Origin: Bacteroidota bacterium
Lineage (GTDB): Bacteria; Bacteroidota; Bacteroidia; Chitinophagales; Chitinophagaceae
DNA length: 64,000 nt
Reading direction: 5' to 3'
NCBI GenBank assembly: GCA_005882315.1
Contig: VBAR01000003.1
Location: 151,460 to 215,459 of the forward strand
Shown here: in pieces, positions 26,680-35,990 of the stretch
Numbering within the stretch: position 1 is the stretch's first letter
Layout: the number at the start of each line of letters is the position of its first letter
The notes under the pieces: generated by a model
Databases searched by the model: none
The model's input: the letters and a program-made list of their open reading frames with translations, nothing else
Told to the model about the DNA's origin: nothing
Program-made: the position numbers and the translations under genes

Positions 26680-29087
26680 TGATAAAAAAAATGATTTCAC
26701 TTTTCACGTTTACCGTTTCATTTTTCACAACGCAAGCCCAGGTAAATAAGGCCCCTGCTTATCCGTTGATTACACATGATCCTTACTTCAGCATCTGGAG
26801 TACTACAGACAAGCTGAATGAAAGCACAACCAAACATTGGACAGGGAGAGATCATTCATTACTTGGTTTTTTAAGTGTGGATGGCAAACTCTACAAATTT
26901 CTTGGTGAGCCGGCTAAAGAACTGAAAGCATTAGTTGCTGATGCCGATTTTCAATCTTATAGTTGCCGGTATACTGAAACAAAACCTGGTACTGATTGGT
27001 TAAATGCTGACTATGATGATTCGAAATGGCAAACAGGACAAGGTATATTCGGAACAAAAGATGCCGGTTCAAAAACGATTTGGACCAGCCGTGAAATATG
27101 GATACGCAGAGTGTTTGATCTTCAATCTGTAAATGTGAATGAACTATTGCTGCGTACCAAGTATGACGATAATGTAGAGATATATCTGAATGGTGAAAAG
27201 ATCTTCAATGCGGGTTGCTGTTCAGCAAATAAAGAAGTGCCTCTATCAAAAGAAATTACAAAGAAACTAAAAAAGGGAAAAAATGTGCTGGCTATCTATT
27301 GTGAGAACACAGGCGGTCAGGCTTATATAGATGCAGGGTTGTATGAATTATTACCCGGCCCACATATTCAACAAGCTGTTCAGAAATCAATTGAGATAAC
27401 AGCTACACAAACAAAATATGAATTTAACTGTGGCCCTGTTTCTCTTAAAGTCGATTTTCTTTCACCATTGCTTATGAACGATCTGGATTTGTATTCACGA
27501 CCTATTACTTATATCAGTTTTAATGTAATGTCAACTGACGGCAAGCAACATGATTTGAAATTGTTTTTTAATAGTTCGCCGGATATTGCACGCAACAGGG
27601 CCTCGCAGACGGTTACAGAAAAATTCTATAAAAAAGATGGAATTCTCTTTCAGCAATCAGGCACTCAAGAACAGCCTGTACTGAAAAGAAAAGGTGATGA
27701 TGTAAGAATTGATTGGGGTTATGCTTATTTGGCTATAGAAGAAAAAGCTGGAATTGATCTCAGGGCACCACCCACTGTATCGCATATGCCAGCCGGAGCG
27801 TTTATGGTAGGTAACTTAGAAATTGATTATGGGAAAATAAAATCTGTTCCAATTGAAAAAACAATCATTCTGGCTTATGATGATCTGTATTCCATTCAAT
27901 ACTTTGGTCAAAACCTGCAGGCATGGTGGAAGAAGAAATTCCCAACAATCGAAGATCTAATTAAAACATCATTTGATGAAGCCGGACAAATTACAGAACG
28001 CTGCGATAAGTTTGACAAAAAACTATATGAAGATGCTGTAAAAGCCGGTGGCGAAACTTATGCAAAACTTTGTGTGCTGGCTTATCGTCAATCTTTAGCT
28101 GCACATAAATTAGTAAGAGGCCCGAATAATGAAGTTTTGTTTCCACAGAAAGAAAATTTCAGCAACGGCTCAATATGGACAGTAGATGTTACTTATCCTT
28201 CTGCACCCCTTACTTTAATTTATAATCCTGATCTGTTGAAAGGAATGGTAGAGCCGCTGATGTACTATAGTGAAAGCGGTAAATGGACAAAACCTTTTCC
28301 TGCACATGACCTGGGAACTTATCCATTGGCGAATGGACAAACATATCCTGAAGATATGCCGGTAGAAGAAGCAGGAAATATGATCATTCTTACAGCAGCT
28401 ATTTGCAAAGCCGAAGGCAAATTTGATTTTGCCAGAAAACATTGGACAGTGTTGAGTCAGTGGGTTGAGTTTTTGGTAAAAGATGGATTTGATCCGGCCA
28501 ACCAATTATGCACGGATGATTTTGCCGGGCATCTTGCACGGAACGTGAATTTGTCAATGAAAGCAATTATGGGTATTGGAGCTTATGCGCAAATGGCAAA
28601 AGGATTAAACAAAAGGGGAGAAGCAGGCAATTATCACAACATTGCAACAGACTATGCGGCTAAATGGATACAAATGGCTGATGATGGCGACCATTACTCA
28701 CTGACCTTTGATAAAAAAGGAACATGGAGCCAGAAATATAACCTGGTTTGGGATAAACTGCTTGGCTTAAATCTTTTTCCTCAATCTGTTTACGATAAAG
28801 AAATAAAATACTATCTCACCAAACAAAATGCATTCGGTTTGCCGCTTGATAGCCGCAGGACCTACACAAAATCGGATTGGATAATCTGGACTGCAACGCT
28901 GGCAAATAATCAAAATGATTTCGAGGCATTGATCAAACCCATATTTAAATTTGCAACTGAGACACCAACAAGAGTACCACTGTGCGATTGGCATGAAACG
29001 ACGGATGGTAAGCAGGTCGGTTTCCAGGCACGCAGTGTAGTTGGTGGTTATTTTATCAAGATGCTTGAGAATAAATGGAAAAAATGA
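26679..29087 (+). CDS. Secreted DUF5127/DUF4965/DUF1793 (glutaminase-A-like) protein with jelly-roll insert
   Basis: An 802-residue secreted protein (signal peptide ending TTQAQ). It opens with PLITHDPYFSIWSTTDKLNE, then a galactose-binding-like insert (about residues 95-230, with WIRRVFDL and YDDNVEIYLNGEKIF). A DUF5127/DUF4965 region follows, and an all-helical C-terminal half resembles an (alpha/alpha)6 barrel (AYRQSLAAHKLVRGPN, SNGSIWTVDVTYPSAPL). Annotated relatives are called glutaminase A, but the fold and its position between two GH127 genes make an unknown glycosidase equally plausible. Its ATG overlaps the stop of the GH127 gene by one base. Confidence 0.75.
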   Translation: MIKKMISLFTFTVSFFTTQAQVNKAPAYPLITHDPYFSIWSTTDKLNESTTKHWTGRDHSLLGFLSVDGKLYKFLGEPAKELKALVADADFQSYSCRYTETKPGTDWLNADYDDSKWQTGQGIFGTKDAGSKTIWTSREIWIRRVFDLQSVNVNELLLRTKYDDNVEIYLNGEKIFNAGCCSANKEVPLSKEITKKLKKGKNVLAIYCENTGGQAYIDAGLYELLPGPHIQQAVQKSIEITATQTKYEFNCGPVSLKVDFLSPLLMNDLDLYSRPITYISFNVMSTDGKQHDLKLFFNSSPDIARNRASQTVTEKFYKKDGILFQQSGTQEQPVLKRKGDDVRIDWGYAYLAIEEKAGIDLRAPPTVSHMPAGAFMVGNLEIDYGKIKSVPIEKTIILAYDDLYSIQYFGQNLQAWWKKKFPTIEDLIKTSFDEAGQITERCDKFDKKLYEDAVKAGGETYAKLCVLAYRQSLAAHKLVRGPNNEVLFPQKENFSNGSIWTVDVTYPSAPLTLIYNPDLLKGMVEPLMYYSESGKWTKPFPAHDLGTYPLANGQTYPEDMPVEEAGNMIILTAAICKAEGKFDFARKHWTVLSQWVEFLVKDGFDPANQLCTDDFAGHLARNVNLSMKAIMGIGAYAQMAKGLNKRGEAGNYHNIATDYAAKWIQMADDGDHYSLTFDKKGTWSQKYNLVWDKLLGLNLFPQSVYDKEIKYYLTKQNAFGLPLDSRRTYTKSDWIIWTATLANNQNDFEALIKPIFKFATETPTRVPLCDWHETTDGKQVGFQARSVVGGYFIKMLENKWKK

Positions 29088-29227
29088 GAAAACTATTTTT
29101 ATTGCTCCCGGTTTTTTGTGGCACATTAATCTCTGCACAATCCTATGTTCCGGAAATGAATAACAGTAAGATGAAAGTAAAACCTGTTGTTCCAATCAAA
29201 GCTTATTCATTTTCAGTCATGCTATGA
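29084..29227 (+). pseudogene. Detached signal-peptide fragment of the second GH127 gene
   Basis: The ATG at 29084 overlaps the previous stop (ATGA). It encodes 47 residues: a signal peptide MRKLFLLLPVFCGTLISAQ, then the segment KPVVPIKAYSFS expected just before the GH127 domain. The frame then meets TGA at 29225-29227. The next ten or so residues normally present (the VRLLxxPF region) are missing, and the rest of the enzyme continues in another frame. A short deletion between TTCA repeats would explain both. Confidence 0.8.
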
Positions 29228-31389
29228 GTATGGACAGTGCTTATCTATTGCTCATAAAACCTGATAGATTATTGTACCGGTTTTATAAACATGCAGGCTT
29301 GCCTGTAAAAGATTCGATTTATGGTGGCTGGGAAAAGGATGGAATATCGGGTCATACCCTCGGCCATTATTTATCAGCTTGTGCAATGATGTATGCGAGT
29401 ACGGGTAATAAGCAATTTAAAGATAAAGTTGATTATATCGTAAAAGAGTTACGAACATGCCAGTTGGCCCGAAAAACGGGTTATATCGGCGCTGTGCCTA
29501 ATGAGGATACGATTTTTGCCCAGGTAAAACGTGGTGAGATCCGTTCAGCTGGGTTTGATCTGAATGGTGGTTGGGTTCCCTGGTACACTTTACACAAAGT
29601 ATTGGCAGGTTTACTCGATGCTTATTTGTATTGTGATAATAAAACGGCTTTGACAATTTCGATTGCTGCTGCCGACTGGGCAGGAACGATCGTAAATGGA
29701 TTGACAGAAGAACAACGTCTTAAAATGCTGAACTGTGAACATGGCGGCATGAATGAAGCACTGGCAAATATTTATGCGATCACTGGTGATGAAAAGTATT
29801 TAGCATTATCGAGAAAATTTCATGATGAGTTTGTATTGGGTAAATTGGCACAGCGTATCGACCCAATGCCGGGTAAACACAGCAACACCAATGTTCCAAA
29901 GGCAATTGGTTGTGCAAGGCGGTATGAAATAACAGGTGATGAAAGAGATAAAACGATCTCGACTTTCTTTTGGGAAACAATGGTGAATCATCACACTTAC
30001 GTTATCGGCGGTAACAGTAACTATGAATATTGTGGTAAACAGGATTCGCTAAGTGAAAGACTAAGTGATGCAACCTGCGAGACATGCAATACTTACAATA
30101 TGCTTAAGTTGACAAGGCATTTGTTTGCAATGAATCCTTCCAGCAAGTTGATGGATTATTATGAACGGGCTTTGTATAATCATATTCTTGCTTCACAAAA
30201 TCCTGAAAATGGAATGACAACTTATTTTGTTCCGCTACGGATGGGAACAAAAAAACAATTCAGTGATTCGTTCAATACATTCACCTGTTGCGTGGGAAGT
30301 GGAATTGAAAATCACTCAAAATATGCTGAGCAGATTTATAGTCATGATGGAAATAGTTTGTATGTGAACCTCTTTATCCCATCGGTACTTGATTGGAAGG
30401 ATAAGCGAGTCAAGATAACTCAGCTGAATTTTGTCCCTGAAACAAAACAAGTAAGATTGAAAGTTGATTGCTCAACTCCAACGAGTTTTACTTTAAAAAT
30501 CCGTAAACCTTTTTGGGCTCAAAATAATCCTGTTATTTACCTAAATAGAAGTTCAGTTAAAACAGAAAATGTTGATGGGTATCTTATTGTAACAAGAAAG
30601 TGGTCGAATGAAGATATTATTACAATTGATTATGAAATGAATCTTTACACTGAATCAATGCCTGACAATCCAAACCGTATTGCATTTAAATATGGCCCAA
30701 TAGTATTAGCAGGTCAATTAGGAAAAGAAATGCCTGACCCTGTTTACGGCACTCCTGTTTTATTGACTGATAATAAAAACATCAATGACTGGATCAAACC
30801 TGCATCAAACCTGGAGTTTCAAATGAAAGGAGTAGGAAAACCTTTTGATGTAAAGCTTACACCTTTTTATAAAACCTATGATCAGTATTACAGTGTGTAC
30901 TGGGATTATTTTACCAATGCTGACTGGGCTGCAAGACAGGAAGAGTACGAAGCGGAAAAGAAAAAACAAAAGGAAATTGATGATAAAACGATTGATAATT
31001 TTCGGATAGGTGAAATGCAACCCGAACGTGACCATAATTTAATTGCTACAGAAAAAAGCTATGTAAGCGATGCTATCGGCAGGATGGGAAGAGAGGCGAG
31101 GGGCGGTAATCATTTTACATTTGAAATGAAAGTGGATGAATCAGTAAAAAACTCTTTACTGCTTACTTATATCGGCGACGATAGAGGAAGAAAGTTTGAT
31201 ATAATAATTGATGGAACCAAAATAGCAACAGTTGATTGGAATGGTGGAAAGACCGGTAAGTTTTATGATGTGGAGTATGCTTTGCCTGCTGAATTAATAA
31301 AAGGCAAAAAGAAAATCATAGTGAAGATCGAAGCAAATCAGAATAGAACTGCCGGAAGGGTTTTTGGAGTAAGAATAATTAAATCGTGA
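29224..31389 (+). CDS. GH127 family glycosidase, body of a frameshifted gene
   Basis: A 721-residue frame lacking its secretion signal. It begins mid-domain (SMDSAYLLLIKPDRLLYRF) and contains GGWEKDGISGHTLGHYLSA. The active centre is intact: E286 and C288 in CETCNTYNM, C355-C356 in FTCCVGSGIENH. C-terminal modules include a DUF4986-like region and a final galactose-binding-like domain (VDWNGGKTGKFYDVEY). The signal peptide lies in another frame just upstream. ATG at 29224 overlaps the leader's TGA, so re-initiation could make a cytoplasmic product, but it would also lack a few core residues. A true mutation or a sequencing error are both possible. Confidence 0.82.
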   Translation: MSMDSAYLLLIKPDRLLYRFYKHAGLPVKDSIYGGWEKDGISGHTLGHYLSACAMMYASTGNKQFKDKVDYIVKELRTCQLARKTGYIGAVPNEDTIFAQVKRGEIRSAGFDLNGGWVPWYTLHKVLAGLLDAYLYCDNKTALTISIAAADWAGTIVNGLTEEQRLKMLNCEHGGMNEALANIYAITGDEKYLALSRKFHDEFVLGKLAQRIDPMPGKHSNTNVPKAIGCARRYEITGDERDKTISTFFWETMVNHHTYVIGGNSNYEYCGKQDSLSERLSDATCETCNTYNMLKLTRHLFAMNPSSKLMDYYERALYNHILASQNPENGMTTYFVPLRMGTKKQFSDSFNTFTCCVGSGIENHSKYAEQIYSHDGNSLYVNLFIPSVLDWKDKRVKITQLNFVPETKQVRLKVDCSTPTSFTLKIRKPFWAQNNPVIYLNRSSVKTENVDGYLIVTRKWSNEDIITIDYEMNLYTESMPDNPNRIAFKYGPIVLAGQLGKEMPDPVYGTPVLLTDNKNINDWIKPASNLEFQMKGVGKPFDVKLTPFYKTYDQYYSVYWDYFTNADWAARQEEYEAEKKKQKEIDDKTIDNFRIGEMQPERDHNLIATEKSYVSDAIGRMGREARGGNHFTFEMKVDESVKNSLLLTYIGDDRGRKFDIIIDGTKIATVDWNGGKTGKFYDVEYALPAELIKGKKKIIVKIEANQNRTAGRVFGVRIIKS

Positions 31390-31453
31390 AAGGTGAAATG
31401 TGAATCTTTTCACGTTTGATGTTTCACTTAGCTAAAATAAAATATTTACAAAG

Positions 31454-32707
31454 ATGGGAAAGGCTTTAGTAATCGGAGGCGGGATCATTGGATTGAGTTC
31501 TGCATTCTATTTAAAAAGATCGGGTTGGGATGTAACTGTATTGGACAAATCAGATTTTTTAGATAACTGTTCTTATGGCAACTGTGGTTATATATGCCCC
31601 AGTCATTTTACCCCGCTGGCTACCCCGGGTATTGTGAAAAAAGGATTGAAATGGATGTGGAATTCAAAAAGCCCTTTTTATGTGCAGCCAAGATTGGATT
31701 GGAACCTGATAGACTGGGGTTTGAAATTTATGCGCATCGCAACTACCAAACATGTTGCAGATTCTGCTGTGCCGCTTCGTGATATTGCATTATTGAGCCA
31801 GCACGAATATGTGAACTGGCTGAAGATATCGGGTTTTGATTTTTCATATGAACATAAGGGCTTACTAGAAATTTTTCAAACAGATGAAGGCGGAGATCAT
31901 GCAAAACATACCTGTGAGAAAGCACATGAACTTGGCCTTACGGATACAACAATGCTTACACAGGATGAACTCAGGCAACTCGAACCGCAAACTACTATCA
32001 ATGCAAAAGGGGCAATGTGGTTTAAATGTGATGCGCATTGTTATCCTGATAAACTGATGGCAAACCTGATCGCATATCTTAGAAATAATGGTGTGGAGTT
32101 AATTTCAAATGCTGAAGTATCGGGTTTTGAAAAAAGTAATGATAAGATTTCGAAAGTTATCGCTGGTGCCCGATCATATGAAGCAGATGAGATCATTATG
32201 GCCACTGGTTCATGGGGAAGGCAAACTGCAGCATTAATGGATTTGAAAATTCCTTTGATGCCCGGACGTGGTTATTCTGTTACATTAGAAAATTCTCCGT
32301 ATAAGATCAATTATCCATCTGTGTTGATCGAAGGAAGGGTAGCATTAACACCAATGAACGGAAATAAGATCCGTTTTGGTGGCACAATGGAAATTACTTC
32401 TCATAAAACTCCACCGCGGATGAATCGTGTACAAGGAATACTGGATGCGGTGAAAAAATATTACCCGGATTTTGATGTGCCACTGCCACCAAAGGAAAAA
32501 GTTTGGTATGGCTACCGTCCCTGTTCGGCGGATGGGTTGCCTTATATTGGCAGAATTAATAAATACAAAAACGTTACGGTGGCAACAGGGCATTCTATGC
32601 TGGGATTAAGCCTGGGAGCAGGTACCGGAATGATCGTGGATGAAATTGTCAACAGCCGTACAACAAGTATGGATATAAAACCATTTGCTGTTGAGCGGTT
32701 CAGCTAA
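31454..32707 (+). CDS. FAD-dependent D-amino-acid dehydrogenase, probable D-hydroxyproline dehydrogenase
   Basis: A 417-residue DadA-like flavoenzyme. The N-terminal dinucleotide fold is VIGGGIIGLSSAFYLKRSGWDVTVLD, and the C-terminal FAD contact is YRPCSADGLPYIG with TGHSMLGLSLGAGTG. In the hydroxyproline pathway such enzymes oxidise cis-4-hydroxy-D-proline to 1-pyrroline-4-hydroxy-2-carboxylate, the substrate of the deaminase at 14988. It has no signal peptide. It follows the broken GH127 gene by 64 bases containing a GTGAA/TTCAC inverted repeat. Confidence 0.87.
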   Translation: MGKALVIGGGIIGLSSAFYLKRSGWDVTVLDKSDFLDNCSYGNCGYICPSHFTPLATPGIVKKGLKWMWNSKSPFYVQPRLDWNLIDWGLKFMRIATTKHVADSAVPLRDIALLSQHEYVNWLKISGFDFSYEHKGLLEIFQTDEGGDHAKHTCEKAHELGLTDTTMLTQDELRQLEPQTTINAKGAMWFKCDAHCYPDKLMANLIAYLRNNGVELISNAEVSGFEKSNDKISKVIAGARSYEADEIIMATGSWGRQTAALMDLKIPLMPGRGYSVTLENSPYKINYPSVLIEGRVALTPMNGNKIRFGGTMEITSHKTPPRMNRVQGILDAVKKYYPDFDVPLPPKEKVWYGYRPCSADGLPYIGRINKYKNVTVATGHSMLGLSLGAGTGMIVDEIVNSRTTSMDIKPFAVERFS

Positions 32708-32752
32708 ATTATCATTGGTAATTTTAAATTGCAGGCAGCTAAACAGAGTTAG

Positions 32753-32760
32753 TATATTTG
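32753..32760 (+). promoter_or_regulatory. Promoter of the SMP-30-like gene (TATATTTG, with TTG upstream)
   Basis: TATATTTG matches TAnnTTTG exactly. A TTG at 32729-32731, 21 bases upstream, fits the -33 element. It ends 20 bases before the ATG at 32781 and shows that this gene need not depend on the upstream operon. Confidence 0.65.
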
Positions 32761-32780
32761 TTAACTCAACGACACATTCT

Positions 32781-33632
32781 ATGATAAAGAAATTAAAACT
32801 TGCCACATCACTGTTTCTTTTCACCTGTTTAAGTCCTGTAGTGACTCTTTCTCAAAATCATAAGCTGGTAAAATTATGGGAGACGGATTCTGTATTCAAG
32901 GTTCCGGAATCAGTCTTGTTTGATAAAGCCAGCAACACACTTTTTATTTCCAATATCGACGGAACAGAACCCTGGGGAAAAGATGGTAAAGGTTCAGTTG
33001 GTAAAATGAATGCTGATGGAAAAAATATAACGGTTGAATGGGTAACAGGGTTAAATGCGCCGAAAGGAATGGGATTATACAAAGGGAAATTATATGTAGC
33101 GGATCTTACCGAATTGGTTGTAATTGATGTTGCTTCCGGAATGATCGAAAAAAGAATAAGTGTTCCCGGGGCTGACCGGTTAAATGATGTAAGTATTGGC
33201 AAAAAAGGTGTTGTATTCGTATCAGACTCCAGGGGTAGAAAAGTATATGAAGTAAAAAACGAAAAAGCAGATGAATTGCTGGATAGTTTTAAACTTAAAG
33301 GCCCGAATGGTGTTTTAAAACATAAGGCCGATCTGTATGTACTGGATGCAGGTACAATGTATAAAATGAATAAGGATAAAACACTTATTAAAATAACGGA
33401 AGGAATGGATGGCGGAACAGATGGAATAGAAAATGTGAAAGGAGGAGATTTTATCGTTTCCTGTTGGGCAGGTACTGTTTGGTACGTAAATGCTGATGGC
33501 ACGAAAGAACTGCTGCTCGATGGAAGACCTGATAAAAAGAACTCTGCCGATATTGGATTTGATGCAAAAACCAAAACTGTGTTCATTCCTTCATTCTGGA
33601 GAAACACAGTAGCTGCTTACGAGGTAAAGTAA
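32781..33632 (+). CDS. Secreted SMP-30/gluconolactonase-like beta-propeller protein
   Basis: A 283-residue protein. I use the ATG at 32781, which gives a signal peptide (MIKKLKLATSLFLFTCLSP up to TLSQ); a longer frame from 32685 would overlap the preceding gene and the promoter. The mature part has propeller strands such as VPESVLFDKASNTLFISNIDG, LNAPKGMGLYKGKLYVADL and GADRLNDVSIGKKGVVFVSD, the pattern of SMP-30/strictosidine-synthase-like proteins. Whether it is a sugar lactonase is open. A role in arabinonolactone hydrolysis would suit the context but is not shown. Confidence 0.75.
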   Translation: MIKKLKLATSLFLFTCLSPVVTLSQNHKLVKLWETDSVFKVPESVLFDKASNTLFISNIDGTEPWGKDGKGSVGKMNADGKNITVEWVTGLNAPKGMGLYKGKLYVADLTELVVIDVASGMIEKRISVPGADRLNDVSIGKKGVVFVSDSRGRKVYEVKNEKADELLDSFKLKGPNGVLKHKADLYVLDAGTMYKMNKDKTLIKITEGMDGGTDGIENVKGGDFIVSCWAGTVWYVNADGTKELLLDGRPDKKNSADIGFDAKTKTVFIPSFWRNTVAAYEVK

Positions 33633-33690
33633 CGTTAAATCAAGTGAAGGGTTTTTCAAATAAATTAATGTAGTTGTATTTTTCGAAATT

Positions 33691-35295
33691 ATGGATTGTA
33701 CTGCAGACAGGATACCATACCGGCAAACTGGCAACTTCAATAAGATTGTTGTTGACTACGTTGACCAGCTATCTTCTTTAAAGGATTTCTTTGTATATAC
33801 CCCAAGTTTGGCGGGAATTAAAAAAGCAATTGAGGAAAGAAAACAATTTCCTTATAATCGCAGTATTCTTGTCCAGGAATTAAAAAAACAATATGAAACG
33901 GTTACTGCTTCTGATGCTGTGAACAAAAACATTGAAGCATTATCATCAGCAAATACATTTACTATCACAACGGCTCATCAAAACAATATTTTCAGCGGCC
34001 CGCTATATTTTATTTATAAAACCCTTCATGCTATCCGCTTAGCAGAACATTGTAAAACATCTTTTCCTGAATACAATTTTGTGCCGGTATTTTATATTGG
34101 CAGTGAAGATGCTGACCTCGATGAACTCAATCATATTCATTTAGGCGGAGAAAAGATTATTTGGAATACTAAACAGAAAGGTGCGGTAGGAAGGATGAAA
34201 ATAGATAAAGAATTAATTAAGCTAATTGGCTTGATCGAAGGACAGCTTTCCGTTTTGCCGGCAGGTAATGAAATTGTAAAACTGATCAGGGATTGTTATA
34301 AGGAAGGAGATACTGTACAAAATGCAACATTTAAATTTTTACACAGCTTGTTTGCTGAATATGGATTAATAGTATTCCTGCCCGATAACGCCGCATTGAA
34401 AGGACAAATGATAAAACTGTTTGAGGATGATCTACTCCATCAAACAGCTTCAGACACTGTTGAGAAAACAGCCGCGGATCTTTCTGCTGCAGGTTATAAA
34501 GTACAGGCCAACCCAAGAGAGATCAATTTATTTTATTTGAAAGATGATATTCGTGAGAGGATAGAGAAGGTGAATGGCGAGTGGCGAGTGGTAAATGAAG
34601 GATTAAAGTTTAAGAAGGAAGAATTACTTAATGAGCTATCTGAACATCCGGAGCGTTTCAGCCCGAATGTTATCCTGCGTGGATTATACCAGGAAACAAT
34701 TTTACCCAATATTGCTTTTATTGGTGGCGGAGGTGAACTGGCTTACTGGCTACAGTTAAAGGATTTGTTTGCGCATTATAAAGTTCCTTACCCGGTTTTA
34801 GTGTTGCGTAATTCATTTTTGATCGTTGAAAAGAAATTGCAGGAAAAAATATCAAAACTCGGATTTACTATTGAAGATTTCTTTTTATCCGAACAGGAAT
34901 TGGTAAATAAACTGGTAGCAAGGGATTCAAAAAATAAGATCAAATTAAATGGCTCTTTTTCCGATGCGGAAAGTTTTTATGAACTGATCAAAAAACAGGT
35001 TACTTCAATTGATACATCACTGGAAAAGCATGTAGATGCTTTAAAGGCCCAATCATTTCACCGGTTAAAAGAATTGGAGAAGAAAATGCTAAGGGCTGAG
35101 AAAAGAAAATTTGCTGATCAGCAAAGACAGATACATTCAATTAAAGAACATCTATTTCCTGACGGTGGTGGTCTGCAGGAACGTTACGATAATATCAGCT
35201 ATTATTATGCAAAATGGGGGAGTGACGTTATTAAAAAAATATATGAACATTCTCTTGCTCTGGAAAATGAGTTTGTTATTTTAAGCGAAGCTTAG
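33691..35295 (+). CDS. bshC: Bacillithiol biosynthesis cysteine-adding enzyme BshC
   Basis: A 534-residue enzyme that adds cysteine to glucosaminyl-malate in bacillithiol synthesis. The family landmark near residue 95 is TTAHQNNIFSGPLYFIYKTLHAI, followed by FVPVFYIGSEDADLDELNHI. The middle has LRGLYQETILPNIAFIGGGGELAYWLQL. A coiled coil near residues 430-480 (HRLKELEKKMLRAEKRKF) completes the expected form. The gene overlaps the convergent unknown gene by four bases. bshA and bshB are not in the window. Confidence 0.93.
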   Translation: MDCTADRIPYRQTGNFNKIVVDYVDQLSSLKDFFVYTPSLAGIKKAIEERKQFPYNRSILVQELKKQYETVTASDAVNKNIEALSSANTFTITTAHQNNIFSGPLYFIYKTLHAIRLAEHCKTSFPEYNFVPVFYIGSEDADLDELNHIHLGGEKIIWNTKQKGAVGRMKIDKELIKLIGLIEGQLSVLPAGNEIVKLIRDCYKEGDTVQNATFKFLHSLFAEYGLIVFLPDNAALKGQMIKLFEDDLLHQTASDTVEKTAADLSAAGYKVQANPREINLFYLKDDIRERIEKVNGEWRVVNEGLKFKKEELLNELSEHPERFSPNVILRGLYQETILPNIAFIGGGGELAYWLQLKDLFAHYKVPYPVLVLRNSFLIVEKKLQEKISKLGFTIEDFFLSEQELVNKLVARDSKNKIKLNGSFSDAESFYELIKKQVTSIDTSLEKHVDALKAQSFHRLKELEKKMLRAEKRKFADQQRQIHSIKEHLFPDGGGLQERYDNISYYYAKWGSDVIKKIYEHSLALENEFVILSEA

Positions 35296-35909
35296 TTGTT
35301 CCTTACTCTTTCATTTTTCAGCCATTCAATATATTCACTTAACTGTTTCAATGGAAGCATGCCTTCCGCTTCAGGGTCTTCAGGTAGTTTATCAACATCA
35401 AGATATTTTATATCCAACGACGTTATTTTTTCTCCTAAACCTGCATCAAGAATAAGAAAGCTCGCATTAAAGAAGTCATCTCTTTTTGACTCGTCATAAT
35501 GGGGATAACATACACGGATACCCAGGTCCAATGGCCTGCTTTCAAGTTCGAGGGGCTGAAACCATGTTTCTGCAGGATCAAAATTCAAACCATTGTAATC
35601 AATTGAAAATTCAAAACCCATTGCTGGTTTAAAGGCAAGAATTTCCCAATCTTTCAATAAAGGGGCAACAGCTACCAGCTCTTCTACTTTATCAAAATAG
35701 TTTACATCGCCATTGGCTGTTATCACAAATTCCTGTTCTGATTTATCAGGATGATGGCCTATTTCAAAAAAAAGTTTATCGTTGTATTTATGCAGCTCGG
35801 CGAGTAGTTCTTCAAGTATTTGTTTTTTTACTTCCTCATCAATATCGTTTAGGAAAAGATATTTGGTGTTGTTAACTTCAAACCATTGCCAAAATTCTTT
35901 TGCAGTCAT
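35292..35909 (-). CDS. Hypothetical acidic protein
   Basis: A 205-residue protein without signal peptide. It begins MTAKEFWQWFEVNNTKYLFL and has a helix EVKKQILEELLAELHKY, a strand-rich middle (LFFEIGHHPD, EFVITANGD) and a C-terminal YIEWLKNERVRNN. It resembles small cytoplasmic proteins of unknown function in this phylum, and I cannot name a domain. It is convergent with bshC. Confidence 0.55.
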   Translation of the reverse strand: MTAKEFWQWFEVNNTKYLFLNDIDEEVKKQILEELLAELHKYNDKLFFEIGHHPDKSEQEFVITANGDVNYFDKVEELVAVAPLLKDWEILAFKPAMGFEFSIDYNGLNFDPAETWFQPLELESRPLDLGIRVCYPHYDESKRDDFFNASFLILDAGLGEKITSLDIKYLDVDKLPEDPEAEGMLPLKQLSEYIEWLKNERVRNN

Positions 35910-35990
35910 AGTGAAAAGACTTAATTCCTTTAGTAAAGTACTGTTTTTTTCAAGATTACTGTAAACAGGTTTGCCATAATAAAAACTATT

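Noticed and set aside
32858..33607. A 249-residue minus-strand frame
   Set aside because: It mirrors the SMP-30-like gene, has serine/proline-rich low-complexity content and no family features; it is a shadow frame.
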